Source: Hyphomicrobiaceae bacterium (GTDB lineage: Bacteria; Pseudomonadota; Alphaproteobacteria; Rhizobiales; HXMU1428-3). Taken from it: a DNA stretch of 5,643 nucleotides. Positions within the stretch are counted from its first letter, which is position 1, and the number at the start of each line of letters is the position of its first letter. Position numbers and translations under genes: made by a program. Where the stretch lies: assembly GCA_028285025.1 (NCBI GenBank), contig JANQQH010000441.1, positions 1 to 5,643 on the forward strand, written 5' to 3'. The notes below the pieces were generated by a model. It saw only the letters and a list, made by a program, of their open reading frames with translations, was not told the origin of the DNA and did not search any database. Of the stretch, positions 1 through 5,643 are shown piece by piece.

Positions 1-306
1 ATCCCATTTATTAGGGCGGCCAAAAAAGTCACCATTGTCATCACGCCCAATGATGTCAATCAGAGCCACTTTGGCAATAGTGCCAGGTTGACGTAATGAT
101 TTCCGTGTGCCCTCAATGAGCCCTTCATTGGTCATTTCTTTTAACAGTCGTTTCAGCGCGATGCGCTGGCCGCCTTTAATGTGAAAGGCGCGGGCGATCT
201 CACGTTTGCCAACCTTGCCTGGGGTGGATTGGATAAACTCTAGAATTTGTTCCGGGCTGGGCAATTCTGGTGGGCCAGAACCGGTCTTTTTATTTTTTTT
301 GCTCAA
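1..306 (-). CDS. rnr: Ribonuclease R, N-terminal part (runs off left edge)
   Basis: This is the first 102 codons of a 3'-to-5' exoribonuclease of the RNase II/RNB family, which degrades structured RNA. The visible part matches the N-terminal winged-helix domain of RNase R at about residues 17-75: a P-S-P-E-Q-I-L-E-F-I helix, then G-K-V-G-K-R-E-I-A-R-A-F and the K-R-L-L-K-E helix before G-L-I-E-G. The first cold-shock/OB strand begins near residue 77. The catalytic RNB domain lies outside the window. The frame has a stop (TAA) 10 codons upstream of the chosen start. The only conventional start codon between that stop and the domain is TTG at 306-304, giving M-S-K-K-N-K-K. A weak purine-rich stretch (AAGG, 320-317) lies 10 bases upstream. 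The gene follows topA by 74 bases on the same strand with no terminator seen, so co-transcription is likely. Family assignment is firm; the exact start is less so. Confidence 0.88.
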   Translation of the reverse strand, partial: MSKKNKKTGSGPPELPSPEQILEFIQSTPGKVGKREIARAFHIKGGQRIALKRLLKEMTNEGLIEGTRKSLRQPGTIAKVALIDIIGRDDNGDFFGRPNKWD

Positions 307-314
307 AAAAAGAC
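284..314 (-). promoter_or_regulatory. A/T-rich inverted repeat enclosing the rnr start codon
   Basis: The arms GTCTTTTT (284-291) and AAAAAGAC (307-314) are exact reverse complements separated by 15 bases. On the rnr message the proposed UUG start (306-304) lies at the 5' end of the loop. The stem has only two G-C pairs, so it would be weak and temperature-sensitive at best. The sequence is seen; any effect on translation is inference. Confidence 0.25.
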
Positions 315-380
315 GCCCTTTCTTGGCCCCAATTTATAAATGGTATTTTGAGTGCTTGGAAACTAATAAATCATTGTTTT

Positions 381-3050
381 TTAAAATGGGGCTTCCTCAT
401 CGCCCTTTTCATCTTTTGATGGTTTCGTAGCAGCTTTCTTTTTTGTTGCCGCTTTTTTTGTGGTGGTTTTCTTGGTCGTTGCCTTTTTGGTTGTGGATTT
501 TTTTGTGGTCTTCTTCTTGGTCGCTGTTTTGGCTTTGGGTGATTTGGCTGCTTTGGCGGCGATCAAAGCCACAGCTTCTTCCATGGTGATGCTTTCAGGC
601 TCTTTGTCTTTGGGCAAGGTGGCATTGACTTTGCCGTGTTTGACATAAGGGCCATAGCGTCCACTCATCACATTTACCGGGCCGCCAAGTTCAGGGTGTT
701 CGCCGAGCTCTTTTAAAGCTTGAGAGCCGCGCCGCCCGCCGGATTTTGCCTTTTCAGCCAGCAGGGTCACTGCATGGTTGAGGCCAACGGTGAAAACATC
801 TTCAACAGAGGGCAGGTTGGCATATAGGCCTTCATGCAAGACAAAGGGACCATAGCGACCAAGCCCAGCGGTGATCTTCTTGCCGGTTTCTGGGTGCAAC
901 CCAACTTCGCGTGGTAGTGATAACAGTTGTAAAGCGCGGTCTAAATCTAAGGCCTCAGGGTCTTGGCCCTTAGGAATTGAGGCGCGTTTTGGTTTGTCAT
1001 TTTCTTCGTCATCACCAAGTTGCACATAGGGGCCAAAGCGTCCTGTTTTTATATAAACAAGCATACCTGTTTCAGGGTCTTGGCCCAAGCATTTGTCTCC
1101 GGCATCACCCAAGGAAGCCTCTTCATTTGTCTGGTTAAACTGGCGGGTGAATTTGCAGTCAGGATAATTGGTGCAGCCAACAAAGGCGCCAAAGCGACCC
1201 ACCTTCAAACCGATCTGCCCGTCGTCACAAGCTGGGCATTTGCGTGGGTCCACGCCTTCTTGGGTTACGGGGAAAACGTAAGGGCCTAAAACTTCATTTA
1301 AGGCATCCAAAACATGAGAGATGCGCAAGTCTTTGGTTTCATCCAAGGCTTTGGTGAAGTCTTGCCAAAATTCATTTAACACATCTTTCCATTCAAGTTT
1401 GCCATCTGAGATTAGGTCGAGTTTTTCTTCCAAATCGGCGGTGAAATCATATTCCACATAGCGGGTGAAAAAGCTGCTTAAAAAGGCGGTGACAAGGCGC
1501 CCTTTATCTTCCGGGTAAAAGCGTTTCTTTTCCAGGCGCACATAATCTCTGTCACGCAGAACGCTCAAGGTTGAGGCAAAGGTTGATGGGCGGCCAATGC
1601 CAAGTTCTTCAAGTTGTTTGACCAAAGTGGCTTCAGAAAAACGCGGCGGTGGTTCGGTAAAGTGTTGTTTTGCCTCTACCTTTTCAACGTTGCACGGGTC
1701 ACCTTCATGTAAGGCAGGGAGCAATTTGTTATCATCTGAGCCGGCGTCGTCTTTGCCTTCTTCATACAATTTTAAAAAGCCATCAAATTTCACAACAGAG
1801 CCAGTGGCGCGCAATTGATATGTTGCCCCATTGGATGTTTTCACATCTATGTCAGCGCTGGTGCGTTCCATGACAGCGGCTTCCATTTGGCTGGCAATGG
1901 TGCGTTGCCAGATCAGCCGATATAGGGCCAGACCTTCTTTGTCCAGATATTTGGCAATGGCATCAGGACGCCGGGTCAGGTCAGTGGGGCGTACCGCTTC
2001 GTGCGCTTCTTGCGCGTTCTTGGCCTTGGTTTTGTAAACCCGTGGTGAGCTGGGCACATAGTTTGCCCCATAATCTTGCTCAATCACTTGGCGGCAAGCT
2101 TGGACAGCTTCAGGGATAATTTGCACGCCGTCGGTTCTCATATAGGTGATCAAACCAACGGTTTCGCCGCCAAGGTCAATGCCTTCATAAAGCTTTTGTG
2201 CCACTTGCATGGTTTGGCGCGCAGAAAAGCCAAGTTTGCGTGAGGCATCCATTTGCATGGTTGAAGTGGTGAAGGGGGCCCAAGGTTTGCGCTGAACAGA
2301 CTTGGCGGCGACTTTGGCAATTGATAACGTTCCTGCTTTAATGCCATCGCGAATTTCATGGGCCTGGGTTTCATTGGTAATGTCATGGGGGCCAAAGCGC
2401 TTGCCATCTTGCGAATAAATGCGCGCTTGAAATGGTTTGCCGTCTTTGTTTTTTAAGTCAGATAAAACTGACCAATATTCAACCGGTTTGAATTGCTCAA
2501 TTTCTAATTCGCGCTCACAAACCAGACGCAGTGCCACAGATTGTACCCGGCCAGCCGAACGTGAGCCGGGCAATTTGCGCCATAAAACGGGCGAAAGGCT
2601 AAAGCCGACCAAATAGTCAAGGGCGCGGCGGGCCAAATAGGCTGAAACAAGTGGCTGGTCAATTGCGCGTGGATGAGAGAGGGCTTCTAGAATCGCTTTT
2701 TTGGTCACGGCATTAAAAGCAACCCGCTCAACCTCAACATCTTTTAAGAGTTTCTTTTTATTCAAGACTTCCAAAATATGCCAAGAAATCGCTTCTCCTT
2801 CGCGGTCAGGGTCAGTGGCTAGGATGAGTTTGTCAGCCCCTTTCACTGCATCAGAGATTTCTTTCAAGATTTTTTTGGACTTGGCATCCACATCCCAATG
2901 CATGTCAAAATCATTATCAGGTTCAACAGAACCGTCTTTGGAAGGTAGATCTCTTACATGGCCATAAGAGGCCAGAACTTTATAATCTTTGCCAAGATAT
3001 TTATTGATTGTTTTGGCTTTGGCAGCCGATTCAACAATAACAACGTTCAT
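381..3050 (-). CDS. topA: DNA topoisomerase I (type IA)
   Basis: The 889-residue enzyme relaxes negative supercoils by passing one DNA strand through a transient 5'-phosphotyrosine break. The TOPRIM domain at the N-terminus has the catalytic Glu7 (V-E-S-A-A-K) and the metal-binding D-P-D-R-E-G-E at 80-86. The G-S-R-S-A-G-R-V-Q motif is at 162-170. The active-site tyrosine is Tyr303 in I-T-Y-M-R-T-D-G. The E-E-L-G-I-G-R-P-S-T motif is at 481-490. A C4 zinc ribbon follows (Cys605, 608, 626 and 632), then three degenerate C-terminal repeats centred on G-R-[FY]-G-P-[FY]-V at 670, 731 and 797. A Thr/Lys/Ala-rich tail (836-876) and a short acidic end close the protein. Length and domain order suit the alphaproteobacterial form. 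The start is ATG with GAGAG (3061-3057) six bases upstream. It is probably the first gene of a topA-rnr transcript. Confidence 0.98.
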   Translation of the reverse strand: MNVVIVESAAKAKTINKYLGKDYKVLASYGHVRDLPSKDGSVEPDNDFDMHWDVDAKSKKILKEISDAVKGADKLILATDPDREGEAISWHILEVLNKKKLLKDVEVERVAFNAVTKKAILEALSHPRAIDQPLVSAYLARRALDYLVGFSLSPVLWRKLPGSRSAGRVQSVALRLVCERELEIEQFKPVEYWSVLSDLKNKDGKPFQARIYSQDGKRFGPHDITNETQAHEIRDGIKAGTLSIAKVAAKSVQRKPWAPFTTSTMQMDASRKLGFSARQTMQVAQKLYEGIDLGGETVGLITYMRTDGVQIIPEAVQACRQVIEQDYGANYVPSSPRVYKTKAKNAQEAHEAVRPTDLTRRPDAIAKYLDKEGLALYRLIWQRTIASQMEAAVMERTSADIDVKTSNGATYQLRATGSVVKFDGFLKLYEEGKDDAGSDDNKLLPALHEGDPCNVEKVEAKQHFTEPPPRFSEATLVKQLEELGIGRPSTFASTLSVLRDRDYVRLEKKRFYPEDKGRLVTAFLSSFFTRYVEYDFTADLEEKLDLISDGKLEWKDVLNEFWQDFTKALDETKDLRISHVLDALNEVLGPYVFPVTQEGVDPRKCPACDDGQIGLKVGRFGAFVGCTNYPDCKFTRQFNQTNEEASLGDAGDKCLGQDPETGMLVYIKTGRFGPYVQLGDDEENDKPKRASIPKGQDPEALDLDRALQLLSLPREVGLHPETGKKITAGLGRYGPFVLHEGLYANLPSVEDVFTVGLNHAVTLLAEKAKSGGRRGSQALKELGEHPELGGPVNVMSGRYGPYVKHGKVNATLPKDKEPESITMEEAVALIAAKAAKSPKAKTATKKKTTKKSTTKKATTKKTTTKKAATKKKAATKPSKDEKGDEEAPF

Positions 3051-3127
3051 TAAATTCTCTCATATAACAATGTGCGATTTATAAGGTATTGCCCCTAAAC
3101 GTGCTGATGGAAAAAGCCATATTTTAA

Positions 3128-3156
3128 ATTATGACGCTTCAAGCCTATTTAGGCAA
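3128..3156 (-). promoter_or_regulatory. Putative topA promoter
   Basis: Read on the minus strand, TTGCCT (3156-3151) and CATAAT (3133-3128) are separated by exactly 17 bases, four and five matches to the sigma-70 consensus. Initiation would fall near 3121, about 70 bases before the topA ATG, which suits the first gene of a transcript. A perfect TTGACA also occurs further upstream (3205-3200) but lacks a good -10 at the right distance. The call rests on sequence match only. Confidence 0.45.
3143..3154. repeat. Perfect palindrome across the topA promoter -35 side
   Basis: GCCTA-TT-TAGGC is a perfect inverted repeat with a two-base centre. It covers most of the proposed -35 hexamer of the topA promoter and enters the spacer, a position where a bound repressor would block RNA polymerase. 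No known operator was recognised, so the operator role is inference. Confidence 0.4.
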
Positions 3157-3237
3157 ATTAGCAATAATGGCAACAGAAAATGATGAATTAATCATAGCCT
3201 GTCAAATCCCTAATTTTAATTGTCTTGAAAAATACAC

Positions 3238-3261
3238 AAAAACAACTTAAGGTTGTTTTTT
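3238..3261. terminator. Possible bidirectional intrinsic terminator
   Basis: AAAAACAAC (3238-3246) and GTTGTTTTT (3252-3260) form nine complementary pairs around a five-base loop, followed by a T run on the plus strand. On the minus strand the same element is followed by TTTTTG. The stem has only two G-C pairs, so it is weak. On the minus strand it could end read-through from plsY-dprA before the topA promoter. On the plus strand no gene obviously needs it. Confidence 0.4.
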
Positions 3262-3406
3262 ATTTAAATGCATCTTTGGGTGTTTATTTGTTGGTCTGTA
3301 TTTAGCAGGATAAAGTTTTAGAGATGAGATTTATATGGATGACTTTTATATTATTACCTGACGATTTAATTAAATAATAGCAATACCGAAAGGGAGATCT
3401 AAAACC

Positions 3407-3537
3407 ATTAATAACAATATTATTCGAGAATTTTTAATTGTTATGTCTTTTGCGGCTGTTGGTTTTGCAGTATAGCAAGTTTTAAACGTGGGGTAAAACG
3501 ATCTTTAAGGCAGAATTTTTTGCATTCATCAACATGA
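3407..3537 (+). pseudogene. Possible broken small membrane-peptide ORF
   Basis: From 3407 the plus strand reads N-N-N-I-I-R-E-F-L-I-V-M-S-F-A-A-V-G-F-A-V and stops at TAG (3473-3475). Moving to the -1 frame at 3472 continues as I-A-S-F-K-R-G-V-K-R-S-L-R-Q-N-F to TGA (3535-3537). Together these give one hydrophobic helix of about 15 residues followed by a strongly basic tail, the usual make-up of a small single-pass inner-membrane protein with a cytoplasmic C-terminus. A purine-rich ribosome-site-like AAAGGGAG (3389-3396) lies 10 bases before an ATT codon where an ATG would be expected. Both the start and the frame therefore look damaged. A terminator-like hairpin follows at 3574. I do not recognise a family, and chance cannot be excluded in so short and A/T-rich a stretch. 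Confidence 0.3.
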
Positions 3538-3573
3538 TTTATTTCTTAACTTATGATTATTTTAAATCTCCTC

Positions 3574-3597
3574 ATTATCCCAAGGGAATAATTTTTT
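3574..3597 (+). terminator. Weak plus-strand terminator-like hairpin
   Basis: ATTATCC (3574-3580) pairs with GG-A-ATAAT (3585-3592) around the loop CAAG with one bulged A, and a run of six T follows (3592-3597). It lies about 37 bases after the end of the possible remnant ORF, where a terminator for it would be expected. The minus strand lacks a T run here. The stem is short and the call is tentative. Confidence 0.3.
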
Positions 3598-3708
3598 CCT
3601 GTGTTGGGTTACAAACTTTTCTATTATTTTTAAAAGAAAGTGCACGGCTTAAGGCATAAAGCCAGTCAAATATATTTAAATAGATAGGTAAATTTAAGAG
3701 GCACTGTA

Positions 3709-3933
3709 ATGAAGCCAAAAGACAAGGCGGGACCTTGTTTTGAAACAAGGTTTGATCCTGGTTCTGAGACAGAGTTTGCATATATTGCATCCCTATTATC
3801 TCAATTAAAATGCTTATCCGATAGGTCAGGAGATAGATTGCTAACTTATTTGATTGAAATGGCAGAAATGCATGCCTTGGACTTACAAAATGAGAAAAGC
3901 CAAAATATGAAAGAAGCGAAAAGAAAAGTTTAA
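3709..3933 (+). CDS. Small conserved-looking helical protein of unknown function
   Basis: This 74-residue ORF is the only plausible plus-strand gene here. The start is supported by AAGAGG (3696-3701) seven bases before ATG. After a polar N-terminus (1-20), residues 22-58 form a probable helical pair with heptad-like hydrophobics: F-A-Y-I-A-S-L-L-S-Q-L, a turn at D-R-S-G-D, then L-L-T-Y-L-I-E-M-A-E-M-H-A. The tail is charged and lysine-rich. There is no signal peptide, membrane segment or metal site. The two-helix pattern with L-x-Y-L-[IL]-[ED]-M-A resembles small unnamed proteins I associate with alphaproteobacteria; that is memory, not a search. It is convergent with dprA and the two stop codons share TTAA (3930-3933). 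No intrinsic terminator is visible after it, so its transcript may run antisense into dprA. Real-gene status is likely; the role is unknown. Confidence 0.7.
   Translation: MKPKDKAGPCFETRFDPGSETEFAYIASLLSQLKCLSDRSGDRLLTYLIEMAEMHALDLQNEKSQNMKEAKRKV
3722..3751 (+). repeat. Three-arm alternating inverted repeat in the first codons of the small ORF
   Basis: ACCTTGTTT (3732-3740) and AAACAAGGT (3743-3751) are perfect nine-base arms around TG. A third arm, ACAAGG (3722-3727), is also complementary to CCTTGT (3733-3738). The middle arm can thus pair either upstream or downstream, giving two mutually exclusive hairpins within codons 5-15. No T run follows, so it is not a simple terminator. Confidence 0.6.
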
Positions 3934-5117
3934 AGAAATTTTTTCAAAGAGATTTTTTGGTGACCATGGTGCTCAAGGTGTTCTTCAAGGTCAAGTTCGA
4001 GCAATAAAATCTGTAAATCGCGGGCAGAGCATTTAAGCATACGGGTTAAACTGTCTCTTTCAATTGGCGTTGGGCCTAATAAATCTAACAGCTTTAAACG
4101 TAAGTCTTTTTTCTCTTGTTTGGTTTCATAGAAGCCTGAGTATTTGTCATTTTTTTCTGCATCCGGATTATCTGTGGGTTGGCAAGGTGTGGTTGTTAAC
4201 TCGTTGTTGTTGATTTGGCCTTTAAGGGCTTCGATTATATCTTGAGGTTTGCATATAAGCTGAGCTCCGTCTTGAATTAACTTGTTTGTGCCCGAGGCTC
4301 GTGGGTCAAGCGGGTGGCCGGGAACGGCAAAGACGTGACGTCCTTGCTCTCCAGCAAAGCGGGCCGTGATTAAGGAGCCGGAACGAATGGCCGCTTCAAC
4401 GACAAGTGTGCCGAGGCTAAGGCCGGAAATTAAACGGTTGCGCCGGGGAAAGTCTTTTGCTTGGGGGTGAAATCCCATTGGGCGCTCTGAAATCAGCAGA
4501 CCATTTTGCCCAATTTGGTGATACAGCGCTTCATTTTGGGCTGGATAAATATGATCTAGCCCGCCGCCCAGCACGGCAATGGTGCCAGTTTGCAGGCTGG
4601 CTTGATGGGCGCTTGTGTCAATGCCTCTGGCTAGACCTGAACTTATAATCAAGCCCGCCGATCCTACCTCTTGTGCTAATTGGCTGGTAAATTTTAGTCC
4701 AGCAGCAGAGGCGTTGCGCGAGCCAACAATGGCTAGGGCTGGTTGTTGGCTCAAAGCCAGGTTGCCCTTTACATATAAAAGCGGCGGTGCGCCGTCTACA
4801 GATTGTAGCCAACGCGGGTAACCGGGTTCATTTAACGCTACTAAGTGAGCGCCATAGCGTTCAACTTTTGCGAGTTCGTCCAAAGCCTCTTGTTTGGAAG
4901 CGATTTGAAACCGGCGTTTGTTAAACAGTGTGCCATTAAGTTGTTCTATGGCTTGCCCGGCTGAGCCAAAATAATTAATCAAGTCACGAAACGTGATCGG
5001 GCCGATGCCGCGTGAGCGCGATAGTCTGAGCCAATCTAAACGTTGTTGGTCGTTCAATTGTTGGATTGGCGCTGGGATGGTGGTTTGAAATAAATCAGCT
5101 TGATGATTTTTGCCCAA
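3930..5117 (-). CDS. dprA: DNA-processing protein DprA (Smf)
   Basis: DprA binds incoming single-stranded DNA and loads RecA on it during natural transformation; it is also widespread in bacteria not known to be competent. Numbering from the longest frame (GTG at 5132), a helix-hairpin-helix-like N-terminus (30-60, with R-G-I-G-P-I-T-F) precedes the Rossmann-like core: V-G-S-R-N-A-S (136-142), S-G-L-A-R-G-I-D (165-172), G-G-G-L-D-H-I-Y-P (189-197), [10 protein letters not shown] (228-237) and S-G-S-L-I-T-A (251-257). A variable linker of about 40 residues leads to a C-terminal winged-helix domain (345-400). I prefer the TTG at 5117-5115 (395 residues) because GAGGAAG lies six bases before it, while the GTG has no evident ribosome site. 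Either start overlaps the plsY end, suggesting translational coupling. All core motifs are intact. Confidence 0.95.
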   Translation of the reverse strand: MGKNHQADLFQTTIPAPIQQLNDQQRLDWLRLSRSRGIGPITFRDLINYFGSAGQAIEQLNGTLFNKRRFQIASKQEALDELAKVERYGAHLVALNEPGYPRWLQSVDGAPPLLYVKGNLALSQQPALAIVGSRNASAAGLKFTSQLAQEVGSAGLIISSGLARGIDTSAHQASLQTGTIAVLGGGLDHIYPAQNEALYHQIGQNGLLISERPMGFHPQAKDFPRRNRLISGLSLGTLVVEAAIRSGSLITARFAGEQGRHVFAVPGHPLDPRASGTNKLIQDGAQLICKPQDIIEALKGQINNNELTTTPCQPTDNPDAEKNDKYSGFYETKQEKKDLRLKLLDLLGPTPIERDSLTRMLKCSARDLQILLLELDLEEHLEHHGHQKISLKKFL

Positions 5118-5643
5118 TTTTATCTTCCTCACCGGTTATTAGTCGCTCAATATTAGCGCGATGGGCAATGATCACCAAGAGACTCATGAGAAAAAGCACA
5201 ATGGCTATCACATCATTGGTCAAGAAAAAGGCAACGATTGGGGTTAGTAAAGCCGCTGCTAGGGCTGAGAGCGAAGAGTAGCGAAAGGTAAAGGCAAAGC
5301 CTAACCAAATGGCAATAAACACCAGCCCGACTAGATACGAAAAGCCAAATGTTACCCCGATATAGGTGGCCACCCCTTTGCCGCCTTTAAATTTGAGCCA
5401 AATGGGAAACATATGTCCGATTAAAGCCATAAAACCGGCAAACAAACCATAGGGGAGAAAGTCATAAAATTGGCAGATTAAAACAACAGGCACAAAGCCT
5501 TTTAAGATATCAAACAGGAGTGTGAGGGCGGCTAAGCCTTTGTTGCCGGTACGCAGCACATTGGTGGCGCCAATGTTGCCAGAGCCAATGTTGCGCACAT
5601 CGCCAAGCCCGGCCAGACGTGTTAGCACCAACCCAAAGGGAAT
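5095..5643 (-). CDS. plsY: Glycerol-3-phosphate acyltransferase PlsY (5' end outside window)
   Basis: PlsY is an integral inner-membrane enzyme that transfers an acyl group from acyl phosphate, made by PlsX, to glycerol-3-phosphate, giving lysophosphatidic acid, the first step of phospholipid synthesis. The visible 182 residues begin at I-P-F-G, the end of the usual first membrane segment motif (G-S-I-P-F-G), so roughly 15-25 residues are missing on the right. The signature motifs are present: [12 protein letters not shown] at 20-31 of the visible part, [10 protein letters not shown] at 84-93, and H-R-A-N-I-E-R-L near the C-terminus. Hydrophobic segments between them fit the multi-pass topology. 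The TTG at 5631 is an internal leucine codon, not the start, because the frame stays open with conserved residues to the edge. The gene ends with TGA at 5097-5095 inside the start region of dprA. Confidence 0.96.
   Translation of the reverse strand: MPFGLVLTRLAGLGDVRNIGSGNIGATNVLRTGNKGLAALTLLFDILKGFVPVVLICQFYDFLPYGLFAGFMALIGHMFPIWLKFKGGKGVATYIGVTFGFSYLVGLVFIAIWLGFAFTFRYSSLSALAAALLTPIVAFFLTNDVIAIVLFLMSLLVIIAHRANIERLITGEEDKIGQKSSS
5124..5130 (-). promoter_or_regulatory. Ribosome binding site that favours the dprA TTG start
   Basis: GAGGAAG on the minus strand ends six bases before TTG (5117-5115). It overlaps the alternative GTG start itself (5132-5130), so it cannot serve that codon. It lies inside the last codons of plsY. 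Confidence 0.5.

Larger units (their letters stand above)
3051..3708. other. AT-rich intergenic region between topA and the small plus-strand ORF
   Basis: These 658 bases carry no intact conventional gene and are visibly richer in A+T than the flanking genes. The topA-proximal third holds a promoter candidate and palindromes. The middle holds a terminator-like hairpin (3238-3261). The distal half holds a probable remnant ORF (3407-3537) with its own terminator-like hairpin. Directly before the small gene at 3709 is a GGCTT/AAGCC inverted repeat (3646-3663), and TATATT (3671-3676) could be a -10 element, though no good -35 accompanies it. No tRNA, insertion sequence or long repeat was recognised. 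Confidence 0.8.

Noticed and set aside
460..648. Hydrophobic plus-strand ORF, V/F-rich
   Set aside because: It is the antisense of the Lys/Thr-rich tail of topA; the hydrophobicity follows from reading lysine codons backwards.
2150..2407. 85-codon minus-strand ORF within topA
   Set aside because: It overlaps the conserved central part of topA in another frame and has no family features.
3335..3361. Eight-codon plus-strand ORF (M-D-D-F-Y-I-I-T)
   Set aside because: It is too short, and no promoter or downstream partner supports a leader-peptide role.
3364..3375. Perfect palindrome ATTTAATTAAAT
   Set aside because: It is entirely A/T in an A/T-rich region, so it is likely to occur by chance.
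3646..3663. GGCTT/AAGCC hairpin before the small ORF as a riboswitch or terminator
   Set aside because: The stem is only five pairs with an eight-base loop and no T run; there is no wider conserved structure to support a riboswitch.
3575..3790. 71-codon minus-strand ORF across the start of the small plus-strand gene
   Set aside because: It has no conserved-looking pattern, and the opposite strand has the better ribosome site and protein pattern.
4457..4821. Overlapping ORFs on both strands inside dprA
   Set aside because: They are shadows of the conserved DprA core, whose motifs in the main frame are intact.
5095..5631. plsY starting at position 5631
   Set aside because: That codon is TTG within an open frame, and the residues before it (I-P-F-G) belong to the conserved N-terminal motif of PlsY.

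Overview
The window reads as a chromosomal housekeeping segment from an alphaproteobacterium of moderate GC. The minus-strand order plsY - dprA - topA - rnr is a common alphaproteobacterial arrangement, and all four proteins carry clear family motifs. The genus cannot be fixed from this sequence. Codon and base composition look like one of the lower-GC marine or aquatic lineages, but that is only an impression.

Layout from right to left, in the direction of transcription: plsY (5' end beyond the right edge) overlaps the start of dprA. dprA ends at 3930. A 74-codon plus-strand ORF (3709-3933) lies tail to tail with dprA and shares the four bases TTAA with it. An AT-rich, mostly non-coding stretch (3051-3708) follows. 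It holds a likely topA promoter with a palindrome across its -35 side, a possible bidirectional terminator, and traces of a small plus-strand membrane-peptide gene that now looks broken. topA (3050-381) and rnr (start near 306, running off the left edge) complete the window, probably as one transcript.

Functionally, PlsY acylates glycerol-3-phosphate in the first step of membrane phospholipid synthesis. DprA loads RecA on single-stranded DNA, typically during transformation. TopA relaxes negative supercoils. RNase R degrades structured RNA. They share a neighbourhood rather than a pathway.

No mobile element, CRISPR array, tRNA or rRNA was seen. The unusual part is the roughly 880 bases between dprA and topA: an inverted small ORF, alternative hairpins in its first codons, and the remnant ORF. 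I see no convincing new multi-gene system.
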